64,000 nucleotides of DNA from Prevotella sp. (GCA_017538105.1 JAFYJN010000085.1:62001-126000); one strand, 5' to 3'; shown: positions 36,298 to 44,520, numbered from the stretch's first letter. Notes: a model not told the origin generated them from the sequence alone. Numbers and translations are program-made.

Positions 36298-36601
36298 AAT
36301 GTGTGTTGTCTAAACTTAAAACTATTATTCTGATACCACCTTCGAACTCGCGGAAAAGGATACGCTCCACCATTCCGTTGACAACTCTTATGGAACTCAT
36401 TCCATTGGTTCCTGCAAGTTGCTCGTAGTGGAGGAAAGAGATGGAACGGAGGTCACTGGCACGCTCAGACAACCGCAAATAGTTGTATGCTATGGCGAGA
36501 GCCTTCATGAACTTCGAATTGCGGGTGTACTTCTTGTATTTGTTGTTGCGTCCCGTGGTGATCAATTCCTCCAAATCAGTATCTTCGAAAACTATTTGCA
36601 T
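36281..36601 (-). CDS. higB: HigB/RelE-superfamily toxin
   Basis: A 106-residue protein of the HigB branch of the RelE fold: MQIVFEDTDLEELITTG start, a central basic part (KYTRNSKFMKALAIAYNYLR), SFLHYEQLAGTNGMSSIRVV, and a last strand RIIVLSLDNTHY. Such toxins cut mRNA on the ribosome. Its promoter and a likely operator lie directly upstream. The first gene of a two-gene operon with higA. It is intact, with no stop or frameshift. Confidence 0.83.
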   Translation of the reverse strand: MQIVFEDTDLEELITTGRNNKYKKYTRNSKFMKALAIAYNYLRLSERASDLRSISFLHYEQLAGTNGMSSIRVVNGMVERILFREFEGGIRIIVLSLDNTHYGNKK

Positions 36602-36625
36602 GATGACTTGTTTTCAATTTCAAAG

Positions 36626-36663
36626 CAAAGATAGGGAATTATTCCCGAATTTGGGAATAATTC
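36626..36663 (-). promoter_or_regulatory. higBA promoter with palindromic operator
   Basis: A minus-strand TAtcTTTG (CAAAGATA on the plus strand, 36626-36633) is abutted by an 11-bp inverted repeat (36636-36646 with 36653-36663). One half is itself a 13-bp palindrome (36634-36646). Its position between the -7 and -33 regions suits repression by HigA. Confidence 0.65.
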
Positions 36664-37093
36664 GCACGTTATTTCTTCTTTTTTAACGAAAAAACGTTTC
36701 TAAAGTGGGTTTTATATTCATTTAGACTCATAAAGGCTCATTTCCTTGACCTCTCCGCTTGAAGGGTGGCAAGGAACGGGAAACATTAGGAACGGCTTGG
36801 TTGACGGGTTGACAACGCCTTGGCATTCTCAACTTGTCAACCATGGAAACAGGAAACACACTCCACGACATCGGCAGCATATTCCCGCCATGGGCAGGAA
36901 CATCCTGCGGTTGCCGTGGGCATCAAGAAACAGCAAACACAAGGGTAAGGGGCTCTCCCGGACAACGGCGGTGAAACGACTGACCGCCCGAAATCCGATG
37001 GAGTGACAGGCAGAGCAGACCTGCCCTGCCCGTCGTGTGAGGATGAGCGCGGTGTCTTTCACCAAAGGGGAAAGGGAGTGTCCCTGGGCCGCG
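36664..37093. other. GC-rich end of interval 3, no supported gene
   Basis: Apart from an AT-rich 60 bp, this stretch is richer in G and C than its surroundings. It has overlapping open frames on both strands (for example 36746-37006 on the plus strand), none with a recognisable motif, signal or promoter. It ends exactly at repeat 4. The other end of the interval (34453-34620) has similar base use, so the two ends may come from one source. Confidence 0.4.
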
Positions 37094-37129
37094 GGTTCGA
37101 ATACTACCTGAATCCAAACCATTGTAAGC

Positions 37130-37474
37130 GGAAATCGCTTCATTAATCCCATTCGTGATAGTGCCCCATAAACCATAGGCCATCCTGCCAATCAACCCTC
37201 CTATGCCGTTTTTTACAACATCCTTTATGTGGTCGTTCAGGCCTTTATAACCTGTATTAACATGGTTTATATAATCTCTGTGCGTTTTTAATATGGCATT
37301 CAAATCGGCTATTTTTGCTGCTTTTTCTTCATATTCTTCCGTTCCGATTTTTAACTTGTTCATCTCCTTTGTCAGTTTGTTGATCTGACTACGGATGGAA
37401 CGTACGCTGCCGTCTATCTCCTTGTTGTTGATATAGAGATTGATTGTTCGTTTTGTTTCTTTGTTTACCGCCAT
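37130..37474 (-). pseudogene. N-terminal fragment of a probable phage tape-measure protein
   Basis: From the ATG at 37474, 115 codons run to the edge of repeat 4. The start MAVNKETKRTINLYINNKE, then a long heptad-rich coiled coil (QINKLTKEMNKLKIGTEEYE, KIADLNAILKTHRDYINHV) and a hydrophobic GIGGLIGRMAYGLWGTI stretch match the beginnings of tape-measure proteins in Bacteroidetes phages. The frame continues through the repeat ([12 protein letters not shown]) into unrelated sequence. A full tape-measure gene would be several times longer, so it is truncated. Phage origin is likely but not proven. Confidence 0.65.
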
Positions 37475-37642
37475 GTTACTATTGTATTTGTCACGCCAAA
37501 CTTACAAAAAAGCACAATTTTGACAAAGGACTGTTTATTATTGTAACGATTCTGTGGACTTGAAGTAAAATTGAGGGAACCACTATTTGTAGAGAAGTAG
37601 CCTATCCGTAGGTTCTTTCCTTGATCTTTTAGGGATTTCCCC

Positions 37643-37674
37643 CTTGACACGAACTGGAATAATCTATATATTTG
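37643..37674 (+). promoter_or_regulatory. Promoter of the small membrane protein in interval 4
   Basis: CTTG (37643-37646), a 20-bp spacer and TAtaTTTG (37667-37674) place a start near 37681, so the ATG at 37698 is used and the one at 37644 is not. Confidence 0.65.
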
Positions 37675-37697
37675 CATCGAAATTAAATACCAACATT

Positions 37698-37889
37698 ATG
37701 AAAGTTATCAAGATCATATTCATAGCGTTACTGGTAGTGCTAAGTATCATTTACGGAGTGGCATTCTTCGATACTTGGCTGTTCAAGTTGGTATTGTTCT
37801 GCATCCTTATATATTTCTTTGTGCGCGTCTTGTGTAAATGGGGAAACGACACAGATTCCAATGATGATTACAATCTTGGGGGATGGTAA
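37698..37889 (+). CDS. Small membrane protein in interval 4
   Basis: A 63-residue protein with two close hydrophobic segments (about residues 4-20 and 27-46) and an acidic, Asn-rich tail (NDTDSNDDYNLGGW). No family is recognised. It is complete and carries its own promoter, so it could be an expressed cargo gene of the array. Confidence 0.6.
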   Translation: MKVIKIIFIALLVVLSIIYGVAFFDTWLFKLVLFCILIYFFVRVLCKWGNDTDSNDDYNLGGW

Positions 37890-37989
37890 TGCTTTTTATG
37901 CCGTAATAGATGGTGGTGGGCCACCTACCATGAATTAATCTTTCACCCCTTCGGTTCGAATACTACCTGAATCCAAACAATTGTAAGCT

Positions 37990-38112
37990 ATAGCGCAACC
38001 ACAAGAAGAAAAAGAGGAAACGAAGGAAGTTGAACAAATAGCGGCACGCGGGGTTGACCGACTACCAGTGTGGCGTAATGATGCCGATAGAATAAACATA
38101 CAAAGAACATAG
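37990..38112 (+). pseudogene. C-terminal fragment of an unknown protein after the last repeat
   Basis: Directly after repeat 5 one frame is open for 40 codons (from IAQPQEEKEETKEVEQ to a stop at 38110-38112 inside a palindrome). The highly charged stretch followed by VDRLPVWRNDADRINIQRT looks like a real protein end, but its gene is not recognised. It could be the original flank that the array now abuts. Confidence 0.4.
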
Positions 38113-38136
38113 GAAAAGCGGCCGCTTTTCCTATGT
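38107..38136. terminator. Perfect 30-bp palindrome, bidirectional terminator
   Basis: A 15-bp arm and its complement meet at GCGGCCGC. It stands between the plus-strand array and the minus-strand deoD, 24 bp beyond the deoD stop codon, with a T-rich run on the minus-strand side. Confidence 0.75.
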
Positions 38137-38159
38137 AAAAACAACTTTCATTATATCCC

Positions 38160-38867
38160 TTAAATCAGCGAGAAGGCCACGTCCATCATCTGGGTGAATT
38201 TGGTTTGGCGCTCCTCGGCGGTTGTGGACTCGCCCGTGAGGATATGGTCGGACACGGTGCATATGCCCAAGGCGCGGTTGCCTGAGCGGGCAGCGTTCAT
38301 ATAAAGCGCCGCTATCTCCATCTCAACGGCCAAGACACCCAGGTTCATCCACTTGTCGTTCTTGGGATTGTCGCAGTAGAAGAAGTCGGAAGAGACCACA
38401 TTGCCCACCTTATAGCGGTAACCGAACTTTTCGCATGCCTCTACAGCACCGCGGAGCAGGTCGAAATTGGCGATGGGTGCGAAAGTGCCTGGGAGGTCGT
38501 ATTGCGACGCATAGTTGGAGTCGGTGCATGCTCCCATGGCGATGACGAGGTCGCCCACTTTGAGGTCCTTATTGATGGAGCCTGTTGAACCAACGCGTAT
38601 GATGGTCTTCACGCCATAAAAATTGAACAACTCGTAAGTATAGATGGATATGGACGGAATACCCATGCCATGCCCCATCACACTGACACGCTTACCATCG
38701 TGGGTGCCCGTGAAACCAAGCATACCACGCACGTTGTTGAACTGCACTGGATTGTCAAGGAAATTCTCTGCCATGAACTTGGCGCGCAAGGGGTCGCCTG
38801 CCATGATGACCGTCTCGGCTATGTCACCGAGTTTCGCCCCGATGTGGGGAGTGGGAAGTTTTGCCAT
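38160..38867 (-). CDS. deoD: Purine-nucleoside phosphorylase, DeoD type
   Basis: A 235-residue hexameric-type phosphorylase. [16 protein letters not shown] (phosphate-binding loop), IIRVGSTGS (phosphate and ribose site), [10 protein letters not shown] (ribose-binding Glu and Met) and [10 protein letters not shown] (catalytic Asp) are all present. It cleaves purine nucleosides with phosphate to free base and ribose-1-phosphate in the cytosol. A minus-strand TAtcTTTG (CAAAGATA, 38936-38943) is its promoter. Length and motifs are normal for the family. Confidence 0.96.
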   Translation of the reverse strand: MAKLPTPHIGAKLGDIAETVIMAGDPLRAKFMAENFLDNPVQFNNVRGMLGFTGTHDGKRVSVMGHGMGIPSISIYTYELFNFYGVKTIIRVGSTGSINKDLKVGDLVIAMGACTDSNYASQYDLPGTFAPIANFDLLRGAVEACEKFGYRYKVGNVVSSDFFYCDNPKNDKWMNLGVLAVEMEIAALYMNAARSGNRALGICTVSDHILTGESTTAEERQTKFTQMMDVAFSLI

Positions 38868-39004
38868 AATATCAGTTTTTAAAGGAAATGAATGGGGAGT
38901 TTAAGTTAATAGATTTAATAATATGCAAAGATACTATTTTTTCTTCAAAAGTTGTTCAAGTAGCTACACATTTTTTTCGAAGTGTTACAATCCGAGGAAA
39001 AGAG

Positions 39005-39035
39005 TTGTCATTTTGAATGATTATGCTTATCTTTG
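39005..39035 (+). promoter_or_regulatory. Promoter of the GH127 gene
   Basis: TTG (39005-39007), a 20-bp spacer and TAtcTTTG (39028-39035). Transcription near 39042 excludes the ATG at 39017 and supports the ATG at 39068. Confidence 0.65.
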
Positions 39036-39067
39036 CAAATCCATATTTTAGAAGCAAACCTATAACA

Positions 39068-41383
39068 ATGAAAAGAATAATCATCACTTTGTCCATGGTT
39101 CTCACCATTGTGAGCACTTCTTTCGGCCAGTTAACCACTAAGATAGAGACCTTCCCCATCAGCAGTGTGCGACTGGGTAACAGTCAGTTCTTGCGCAACC
39201 AACGCGCCGACATTAGTTACCTGCTCTCTCTGGACGCCGACCGTTTGTTAGCCCCCTACATGAAAGGTGCGGGACTAACACCCAAGGCCGACAACTACAC
39301 CAACTGGGAGAACACCGGACTTGACGGTCATATCGGCGGACATTACCTCTCCGCCCTGGCCTATATGTACGCCGCCACGGGCAACGACGAGGTGAAACAG
39401 CGTTTAGATTATTTCCTCGGCGAGTTGAAACGCTGTCAGGATGCCGCTGGCGATGGTTACCTGGGAGGTATCCCCAATGGCCGGGCCATGTGGCAAGAGA
39501 TAGCACAGGGCAACATCCGAGCCGCCTCGTTCGGTCTGAACGACCGTTGGGTGCCTCTGTACAATATCCACAAGATTTACGCCGGTCTGCACGATGCTTG
39601 GCTCATCGCTGGTTACAAAGAGGCCAAGGACATGCTCGTCCGTCTGACCGATTGGATGATTCAGGAGGTGAGCAACCTCAGCGACGAGCAGATACAACAG
39701 ATGCTCATCAGTGAACAAGGCGGCCTGAACGAGACTTTTGCCGACGTGGCCGCCATCACGGGTGACAAGAAATACCTCCGTCTGGCCCATCAATTCAGTG
39801 ACCAACGGATGTTGCAACCCCTGCTCAAGGGTGAGGACAACCTCACCGGCAAACATGCCAACACACAGATTCCGAAGGTCATCGGCTACAAGCGTATCGC
39901 CGACCTGGAGGGACTGCAAGACTGGGACCGTGCCGCCGCCTTTTTCTGGGACGTGGTGATAGGCCAGCGTAGCGTGAGCATCGGTGGCAACTCGATGCGC
40001 GAGCACTTCAACCCCACCGACAATTTCAGCGAGTTATTGGAGAGTGAGCAAGGGCCTGAGAGCTGTAACACCTACAACATGCTCCGCCTGACGAAGATGC
40101 TCTACCAGACCTCAGCGAAAAAGGACTATATCGACTACTATGAGCGGGCGCTCTACAACCATATCCTCTCCATCCTCAATCCTGTGCAGGGCGGTTTTGT
40201 CTATTTCACCCCCATGCGTTCCGGTCACTACCGCGTTTATTCGCAACCGCAGACCTCGATGTGGTGCTGCGTAGGCACCGGTCTGGAGAACCCCGCACGC
40301 TACGGCGAGATGATTTACGCCCATGAGGGCGACGATTTGATAGTCAACTTATTCATCCCCTCCACCCTCACGTGGAACGGCATGACCGTCACCCAACGGA
40401 ACCTGTTCCCTGTGCAGCCCTCAACAGACATCACCCTCTCACTGAAAAAGGCGAAGAAGATGGCGGTGAAGATTCGTTGTCCATGGTGGACCGAAGGCAT
40501 GACACTTAATGTGAACGGCACGCCAGTATCGGCGCAAAAAGAGAACGGTTATATGGTAGTGTCTCGCAAGTGGGAAGACGGCGACGTGATGCATGTGGAC
40601 ATGCCGATGCACCTGACCGCCATGACCACGCCCGACGGCAAGCCCCAGTACTCTTTCTTCTACGGTCCCATCGTGTTGGCCGCGAGGACAGGCACCGACC
40701 GCCAGGATGGCATGTATGCCGATGACAGCCGTGGCGGACATATTGCCAACGGCCCACAGATTCCGCTGACGCAGATGCCCGCCATCATCGGTGACGCCAA
40801 TACCATTCTCAGCCATCTACGTCCTGTTGAAGGCAAGCCTCTTACCTTCACATTGAACGGTGTATCACTGCCGTCTTACGAAGGAATGCAACTGGTACCC
40901 TTCTATCAGCTATATGAATGTCGATACCAAATCTATTTCCCTCTCTATTCTCAAAACGAGTGGGAAACGAAAAAACAGGAGATAGCACAGGCTGAGCAAG
41001 CCCGTATGCTCTTGGAGCAGCGAACCATAGACAAGGTGTTCTGTGGTGAGCAACAGTCGGAGAGCGACCACTTCTTCCTGTCCGACCGTAGTTGGAACGG
41101 CAGCGACGGTGGCATCCATTGGCGCCGTACAAGAGGAACATTCTCCTACCAGTTACGTAGTGCCGAGGCCAAGCACCTCATGATCCAGAGCTTTGCTGGC
41201 GAACGGGGACAGTTACGCCTGTCGGTGAACGGCACGGACATCGGCGCTTTCACGCCCAACAGCCAAGGAACTATCATCGCCAACTTGCCCGAGGTGAGTG
41301 GCGAGACCTTCAAATTGGAATTCTCGGCTGTCGATGGTAGGGAAACACCGCGCATCAGCGAGGTGAGGGCGATGAAAGAGTAA
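39068..41383 (+). CDS. GH127 beta-L-arabinofuranosidase (DUF1680 family)
   Basis: A 771-residue enzyme with a signal peptide ending at STSFGQ. The all-helical (alpha/alpha)6 domain carries GHIGGHYLSALA, NLDG-like substrate loops and the zinc-site residues known from HypBA1: an ESCNTYN motif (Glu and Cys) and WCCVGTG (two Cys, the first the proposed nucleophile). Beta-sandwich domains follow. Family members release terminal beta-L-arabinofuranose from arabinan or glycoprotein side chains. It is read toward the mannan PUL but is not part of that operon. The signal peptide suggests a periplasmic or surface location. Confidence 0.92.
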   Translation: MKRIIITLSMVLTIVSTSFGQLTTKIETFPISSVRLGNSQFLRNQRADISYLLSLDADRLLAPYMKGAGLTPKADNYTNWENTGLDGHIGGHYLSALAYMYAATGNDEVKQRLDYFLGELKRCQDAAGDGYLGGIPNGRAMWQEIAQGNIRAASFGLNDRWVPLYNIHKIYAGLHDAWLIAGYKEAKDMLVRLTDWMIQEVSNLSDEQIQQMLISEQGGLNETFADVAAITGDKKYLRLAHQFSDQRMLQPLLKGEDNLTGKHANTQIPKVIGYKRIADLEGLQDWDRAAAFFWDVVIGQRSVSIGGNSMREHFNPTDNFSELLESEQGPESCNTYNMLRLTKMLYQTSAKKDYIDYYERALYNHILSILNPVQGGFVYFTPMRSGHYRVYSQPQTSMWCCVGTGLENPARYGEMIYAHEGDDLIVNLFIPSTLTWNGMTVTQRNLFPVQPSTDITLSLKKAKKMAVKIRCPWWTEGMTLNVNGTPVSAQKENGYMVVSRKWEDGDVMHVDMPMHLTAMTTPDGKPQYSFFYGPIVLAARTGTDRQDGMYADDSRGGHIANGPQIPLTQMPAIIGDANTILSHLRPVEGKPLTFTLNGVSLPSYEGMQLVPFYQLYECRYQIYFPLYSQNEWETKKQEIAQAEQARMLLEQRTIDKVFCGEQQSESDHFFLSDRSWNGSDGGIHWRRTRGTFSYQLRSAEAKHLMIQSFAGERGQLRLSVNGTDIGAFTPNSQGTIIANLPEVSGETFKLEFSAVDGRETPRISEVRAMKE

Positions 41384-41386
41384 AAT

Positions 41387-41573
41387 ACCCACCCCTGACC
41401 CCTCCCCAAGGGAATAACCCACCCCTGACCCTCCCCAAGGGAGGGGGATAAAAAACCCACCCCTGACCCTCCCCAAGGGAGGGGGATAAAAAACCCACCC
41501 TTGACCCTCCCCAAGGGAGGGGAGATGAAAAACCCACCCTTGACCCTCCCCAAGGGAGGGGAGATGAATAGCA
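41387..41573. repeat. Five tandem CCCTCCCC/GGGGAGGG palindromic elements
   Basis: Five head-to-tail copies of a 33- to 37-bp unit (AACCCACCC[CT]TGACCC followed by CTCCCCAAGGGAGGGG). Single copies of close variants occur at 10937, 28530, 44468, 45926 and 60363. The unit folds as a GC-rich hairpin. It fills most of the 308-bp gap before the epimerase stop codon. Confidence 0.85.
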
Positions 41574-41589
41574 GGGAAGGGTGAAAAAG

Positions 41590-41691
41590 GAAGTAAAAAG
41601 GGAAGTTAAGCACTTCGTGCTGGACAATAGTTTTGAAGGGGAAAAAGGGAAAAGGGTAAAAGAAAGATTATAAGTTTAAAAAATTAAAAGA
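41590..41691. repeat. Hairpin element copy 2 plus AAAAGATTA-type tandem tract
   Basis: 41590-41639 repeats 30431-30480 with three mismatches (GAAGTTAA, GCACTTCGTGC hairpin, GGACAATAG). The following GGGAAAA and AAAAGATTA units continue over the end of the epimerase gene. Confidence 0.8.
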
Positions 41692-43038
41692 TTATAAAAT
41701 TAAAAGGGTAAAGGGGTAAGAAATTTTGAGCGGGGATTGACGCTCAATAATTTCGAGACACATGCGGGTGTTATGGTATGGGCATTTCCAGAATCCCGCC
41801 TTGTCGTCGACAAGGTTTAGCGACCCGTCAGCGTGTCGACTCCAATGCCACTCTCCGTTCTCGTAGTCGATGAGGTTTTTCTTGATATATTCCCAACATC
41901 TGACGGCTTTGTCGAGCGCTTCCTCATCACCGAAATACTGGTAGATGTTCATCCATCCCACCACATTCTCCGCCTGCACCCACCAGTGCAGATCGTCGTC
42001 TAGATGACCTGTGTCGAGGTTGGCCTCGTGAATCATCGACCCATCAGGTCGCAATCCCTTTTCGCTTGCCTCGGCCACCATTTTTACGATGGATTCCACT
42101 TTATCCAGCACCTTCTTTTCACCCAAGACGAGTGCCGCCTCGTGCAAAAGCCACGAACACTCGATATCATGGCCATAACTCTCCAGATGTCCCGCCCCTC
42201 GTGTCCAATCCATCTCGAAAAAGAGGTCAAGATGATGAGTTTCAGGATTGAGGATATGGTTGGCGAAGATGTCGATGAGGTTACGTAGAGCCACTTTTAC
42301 GATGAGGATTGTTTCTTGAGGCACCGAGATGGTTACAGGCAACACCGCTCCAATGGCAGGAACATAGTTGCACGTATTAGCTGCTTGGAACTCTTTCAGA
42401 CATCGATATAGATTGGTGTATGGCTCAATGATATGAAGATGCGTGTTCTGCGACTTGGGATAATTGGCATCCAATTCCGACAACCGCATGTCGGCAACGG
42501 GGCTCCAATCGCGTGCTGTCGCCTCTATATAACCATTGTGTTCATGGTCGAAAGCATGCTCCTCGATGCAGTCAAATAGTTGGAGCGCATAGTCGAGAGC
42601 CTCTTGGTCGCCCGTAGCCCTCGCATATTCCGAAAGGCCATAAATGGCAAATCCAATGGCATAGAACTGTTTGCGGGTATTCAGGGGATTACCCTGAGCA
42701 TCCACGCTCCAATATACCCCGCCATACTCATGGTCGATGAAATGGTCAATAAAATAATCCTTGGCGCGGGTGGCCATGTCGAGGTATTGCTGGAGTTCAG
42801 GAGTTTGGGAGTTTAGGAGTTTGGACAGCACCCGATAGGCAGCGGAGAAAGACCAGAGAATACGGGCATTGAGGATGGCCCCTTTCTCGGCATCGGCATG
42901 CAACCGCTCTTCACCATCGATACGACCATAAAAACCACCATTTTCATGGTCAACCATCTTCTCCATCCAAAAATGTAGGATGTTGTTTTCCAACACATCC
43001 TGCATCTCCTGTTTTAACTGACTGACTATTGCTTGCAT
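41692..43038 (-). CDS. Mannobiose/cellobiose 2-epimerase (AGE family)
   Basis: A 448-residue (alpha/alpha)6-barrel epimerase. Catalytic-site motifs of cellobiose 2-epimerases are present: an ESYGHDIECSWLL stretch with one essential His and KCPYHNTRMC with the other, plus WVQAEN and RGAGHLES. In mannan degradation this enzyme turns mannobiose into mannosyl-glucose, the substrate of the GH130 phosphorylase two genes upstream. No signal peptide is seen, so it is cytosolic. The last ten or so residues (SYPFTLLIL) are encoded by a tandem-repeat tract and are probably not part of the ancestral enzyme. It is the last gene of the mannan PUL run. Confidence 0.9.
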   Translation of the reverse strand: MQAIVSQLKQEMQDVLENNILHFWMEKMVDHENGGFYGRIDGEERLHADAEKGAILNARILWSFSAAYRVLSKLLNSQTPELQQYLDMATRAKDYFIDHFIDHEYGGVYWSVDAQGNPLNTRKQFYAIGFAIYGLSEYARATGDQEALDYALQLFDCIEEHAFDHEHNGYIEATARDWSPVADMRLSELDANYPKSQNTHLHIIEPYTNLYRCLKEFQAANTCNYVPAIGAVLPVTISVPQETILIVKVALRNLIDIFANHILNPETHHLDLFFEMDWTRGAGHLESYGHDIECSWLLHEAALVLGEKKVLDKVESIVKMVAEASEKGLRPDGSMIHEANLDTGHLDDDLHWWVQAENVVGWMNIYQYFGDEEALDKAVRCWEYIKKNLIDYENGEWHWSRHADGSLNLVDDKAGFWKCPYHNTRMCLEIIERQSPLKISYPFTLLIL

Positions 43039-43104
43039 GGTATTTACGTTTACACCAACTACATATAATTGAAGAAAAAAAGCACCCCGCAGGGTGCTTT
43101 TTCA

Positions 43105-44448
43105 TTATTTCTTAATCGGATAAATCTTGGTGAGGAACACCATGATGAGGGCGATGAAAGCCGGAATGATAGAGAAGATGGCCCAAATCATGTTCTGCAC
43201 CGCCGGCATATCTGAGATGGTGATGACCGTCTCTCCTGTTGCCTCATTCGTTCCCGATACGAATCCAGCGATGCCGAGTAACAGCGCCACCAACGACCCC
43301 GAGATGGCCGTTCCAAATTTCTGCGCCATGGTTCCCGAAGAGAAGATAAGACCTGTCGAGGACGTACCATTTTTCTCTGTGGCGTAGTCGGCCACATCCG
43401 CATACATCGACCACAACAGTGGTGAATAGAGACCGATGCCGATGGAGGTGAGAATCACCACACCTATAAGCACCCAAATATAAGCTGGGTCTTTGGGAAT
43501 AAAGAAGAATAGTGTGGAGAATACGGCACAGATAAGAGCCGCCACAATAAACGCCTTACGTTTTGAACCCATCTTCTTCGTGAACCAAGGTGATACACCG
43601 CCGAAAATCATACAGGTCACCTCACCGAAGGTCATGAACACCGTATAGTTGATGATAAGTCCACTAATGGTGATTTCCTTTCCCAGAATATAGTCGAACA
43701 TATAGCCCGCCACAGCATAGCGGAAGCCGTTGAAGAAATTGGTGCAAATACCGATGAGTGTGAGGTAAATCCACGGCTTGTTCTTGAACAAGTCCTTGAA
43801 AGGCTTGAACGAGAATTTTTCTGCACGGACTGGTTTCAGGCGTTCCTTGGTGAGCAATCCACACGCCAGTGTACCTGCCGCCGCTATGGCTCCGAAAATG
43901 ATACCTATGACCGCATATTGGTGTTGTTCCGTTCCACCCACTAACTTCTGCACATAGGGGAATGCGAAGAGGGTGATGAATCCCATGGCATAGGCACCCA
44001 CCATACGGAACGACGAGAACTGGTTTTTCTCGTTATCATCATCGGTCATCACGCCGAGGAGTGAACCATAAGGCACGTTGACCGCCGTATACATGGCCAT
44101 CATGACGAGATAGAAACCGTAAGCCCAGATTCGCTTACCTACCGGTCCGAAGTCGGGGGTATAAAGTAAGAGTGCAAAGATAAGTCCGAAGGGGATGGCA
44201 CCATAGATGAGCCACGGGCGATAAGTACCCCATTTCGACTGCGTCCGGTCGGCGAGCGCACCCATGAGGGGGTCGGTGACCACATCGAACATACGGGCGA
44301 TAAGCATCAAGGCTGCCGTATCTGCAACGGTAAGACCGAACACATTGGTAAAGAACAGCGGGAACGCGATGGACATGATTTTCCATGTGATACCACCAGC
44401 AGCGGCGTCACCCAGGGCATATCCGATTTTCTCTTTTAAACTTGCCAT
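43105..44448 (-). CDS. GPH-family glycoside:cation symporter for mannooligosaccharides
   Basis: A 447-residue MFS-type transporter with 12 predicted membrane segments. MLIARMFDVVTDPLMGALADRT is the signature region of the glycoside-pentoside-hexuronide family (MelB type), followed by GTYRPWLIYGAIPF. Placed between the epimerase and GH130 genes, it most likely brings mannobiose or short mannosides across the inner membrane. The substrate is inferred from position. It starts 146 bp after the GH130 stop codon, a gap that holds one GC-rich palindromic repeat. Confidence 0.9.
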   Translation of the reverse strand: MASLKEKIGYALGDAAAGGITWKIMSIAFPLFFTNVFGLTVADTAALMLIARMFDVVTDPLMGALADRTQSKWGTYRPWLIYGAIPFGLIFALLLYTPDFGPVGKRIWAYGFYLVMMAMYTAVNVPYGSLLGVMTDDDNEKNQFSSFRMVGAYAMGFITLFAFPYVQKLVGGTEQHQYAVIGIIFGAIAAAGTLACGLLTKERLKPVRAEKFSFKPFKDLFKNKPWIYLTLIGICTNFFNGFRYAVAGYMFDYILGKEITISGLIINYTVFMTFGEVTCMIFGGVSPWFTKKMGSKRKAFIVAALICAVFSTLFFFIPKDPAYIWVLIGVVILTSIGIGLYSPLLWSMYADVADYATEKNGTSSTGLIFSSGTMAQKFGTAISGSLVALLLGIAGFVSGTNEATGETVITISDMPAVQNMIWAIFSIIPAFIALIMVFLTKIYPIKK

Positions 44449-44467
44449 TGTTTTTGTTAAGAGTTTA

Positions 44468-44520
44468 AACCCACCCCGACCCTCCCAAAGGGAGGGAGTA
44501 GATTAGGGAGGGAGTAGATT
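44468..44520. repeat. CCCTCCC/GGGAGGG palindromic element
   Basis: One copy (44468-44500) with a short duplication of GGGAGGGAGTAGATT after it, between the GH130 and symporter genes of one operon. It may form a hairpin in the mRNA and so set relative expression. Confidence 0.75.

Larger units (their letters stand above)
33139..37988 (+). CRISPR. CRISPR-like array with five 36-bp repeats and gene-sized intervals
   Basis: Five copies of one 36-bp repeat (begins GGTTCGAATACTACC, ends CCATTGTAAGC) at 33139-33174, 33589-33624, 34417-34452, 37094-37129 and 37953-37988. Copies 1-4 are identical. Copy 5, farthest from the leader, has one substitution (AAACAATTG for AAACCATTG), as is usual for the trailer-end repeat of a CRISPR array. 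The first copy directly follows the leader beside cas1. The intervals are 414, 792, 2641 and 823 bp, ten to ninety times longer than normal spacers. Their contents are a hisC piece, probable phage gene pieces and some complete genes, listed separately. The repeat has a weak internal dyad (GGTTCGAAT against ATCCAAACC, 7 of 9 pairs). It has no stop codon in one plus-strand frame and none in one minus-strand frame ([12 protein letters not shown]). Repeat identity and position are direct observations; integration by Cas1-Cas2 is inference. Confidence 0.85.

Noticed and set aside
36746-37191. Open frames on both strands at the GC-rich end of interval 3
   Set aside because: No domain, promoter or signal supports either; recorded only as unassigned sequence.
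33139-37988. tRNA remnants, because the repeat begins with GGTTCGAAT as in a T-arm
   Set aside because: No acceptor, D or anticodon arm is found beside any of the five copies.
31844-38136. Insertion sequence or transposon as the cause of the repeat layout
   Set aside because: No transposase, terminal inverted repeats or target duplications are visible; the 36-bp copies are direct repeats and are adjacent to cas1.
41146-41627. Minus-strand frames with repeated Gly-Gly-Phe motifs
   Set aside because: They translate the tandem palindromic elements opposite the end of the GH127 gene.
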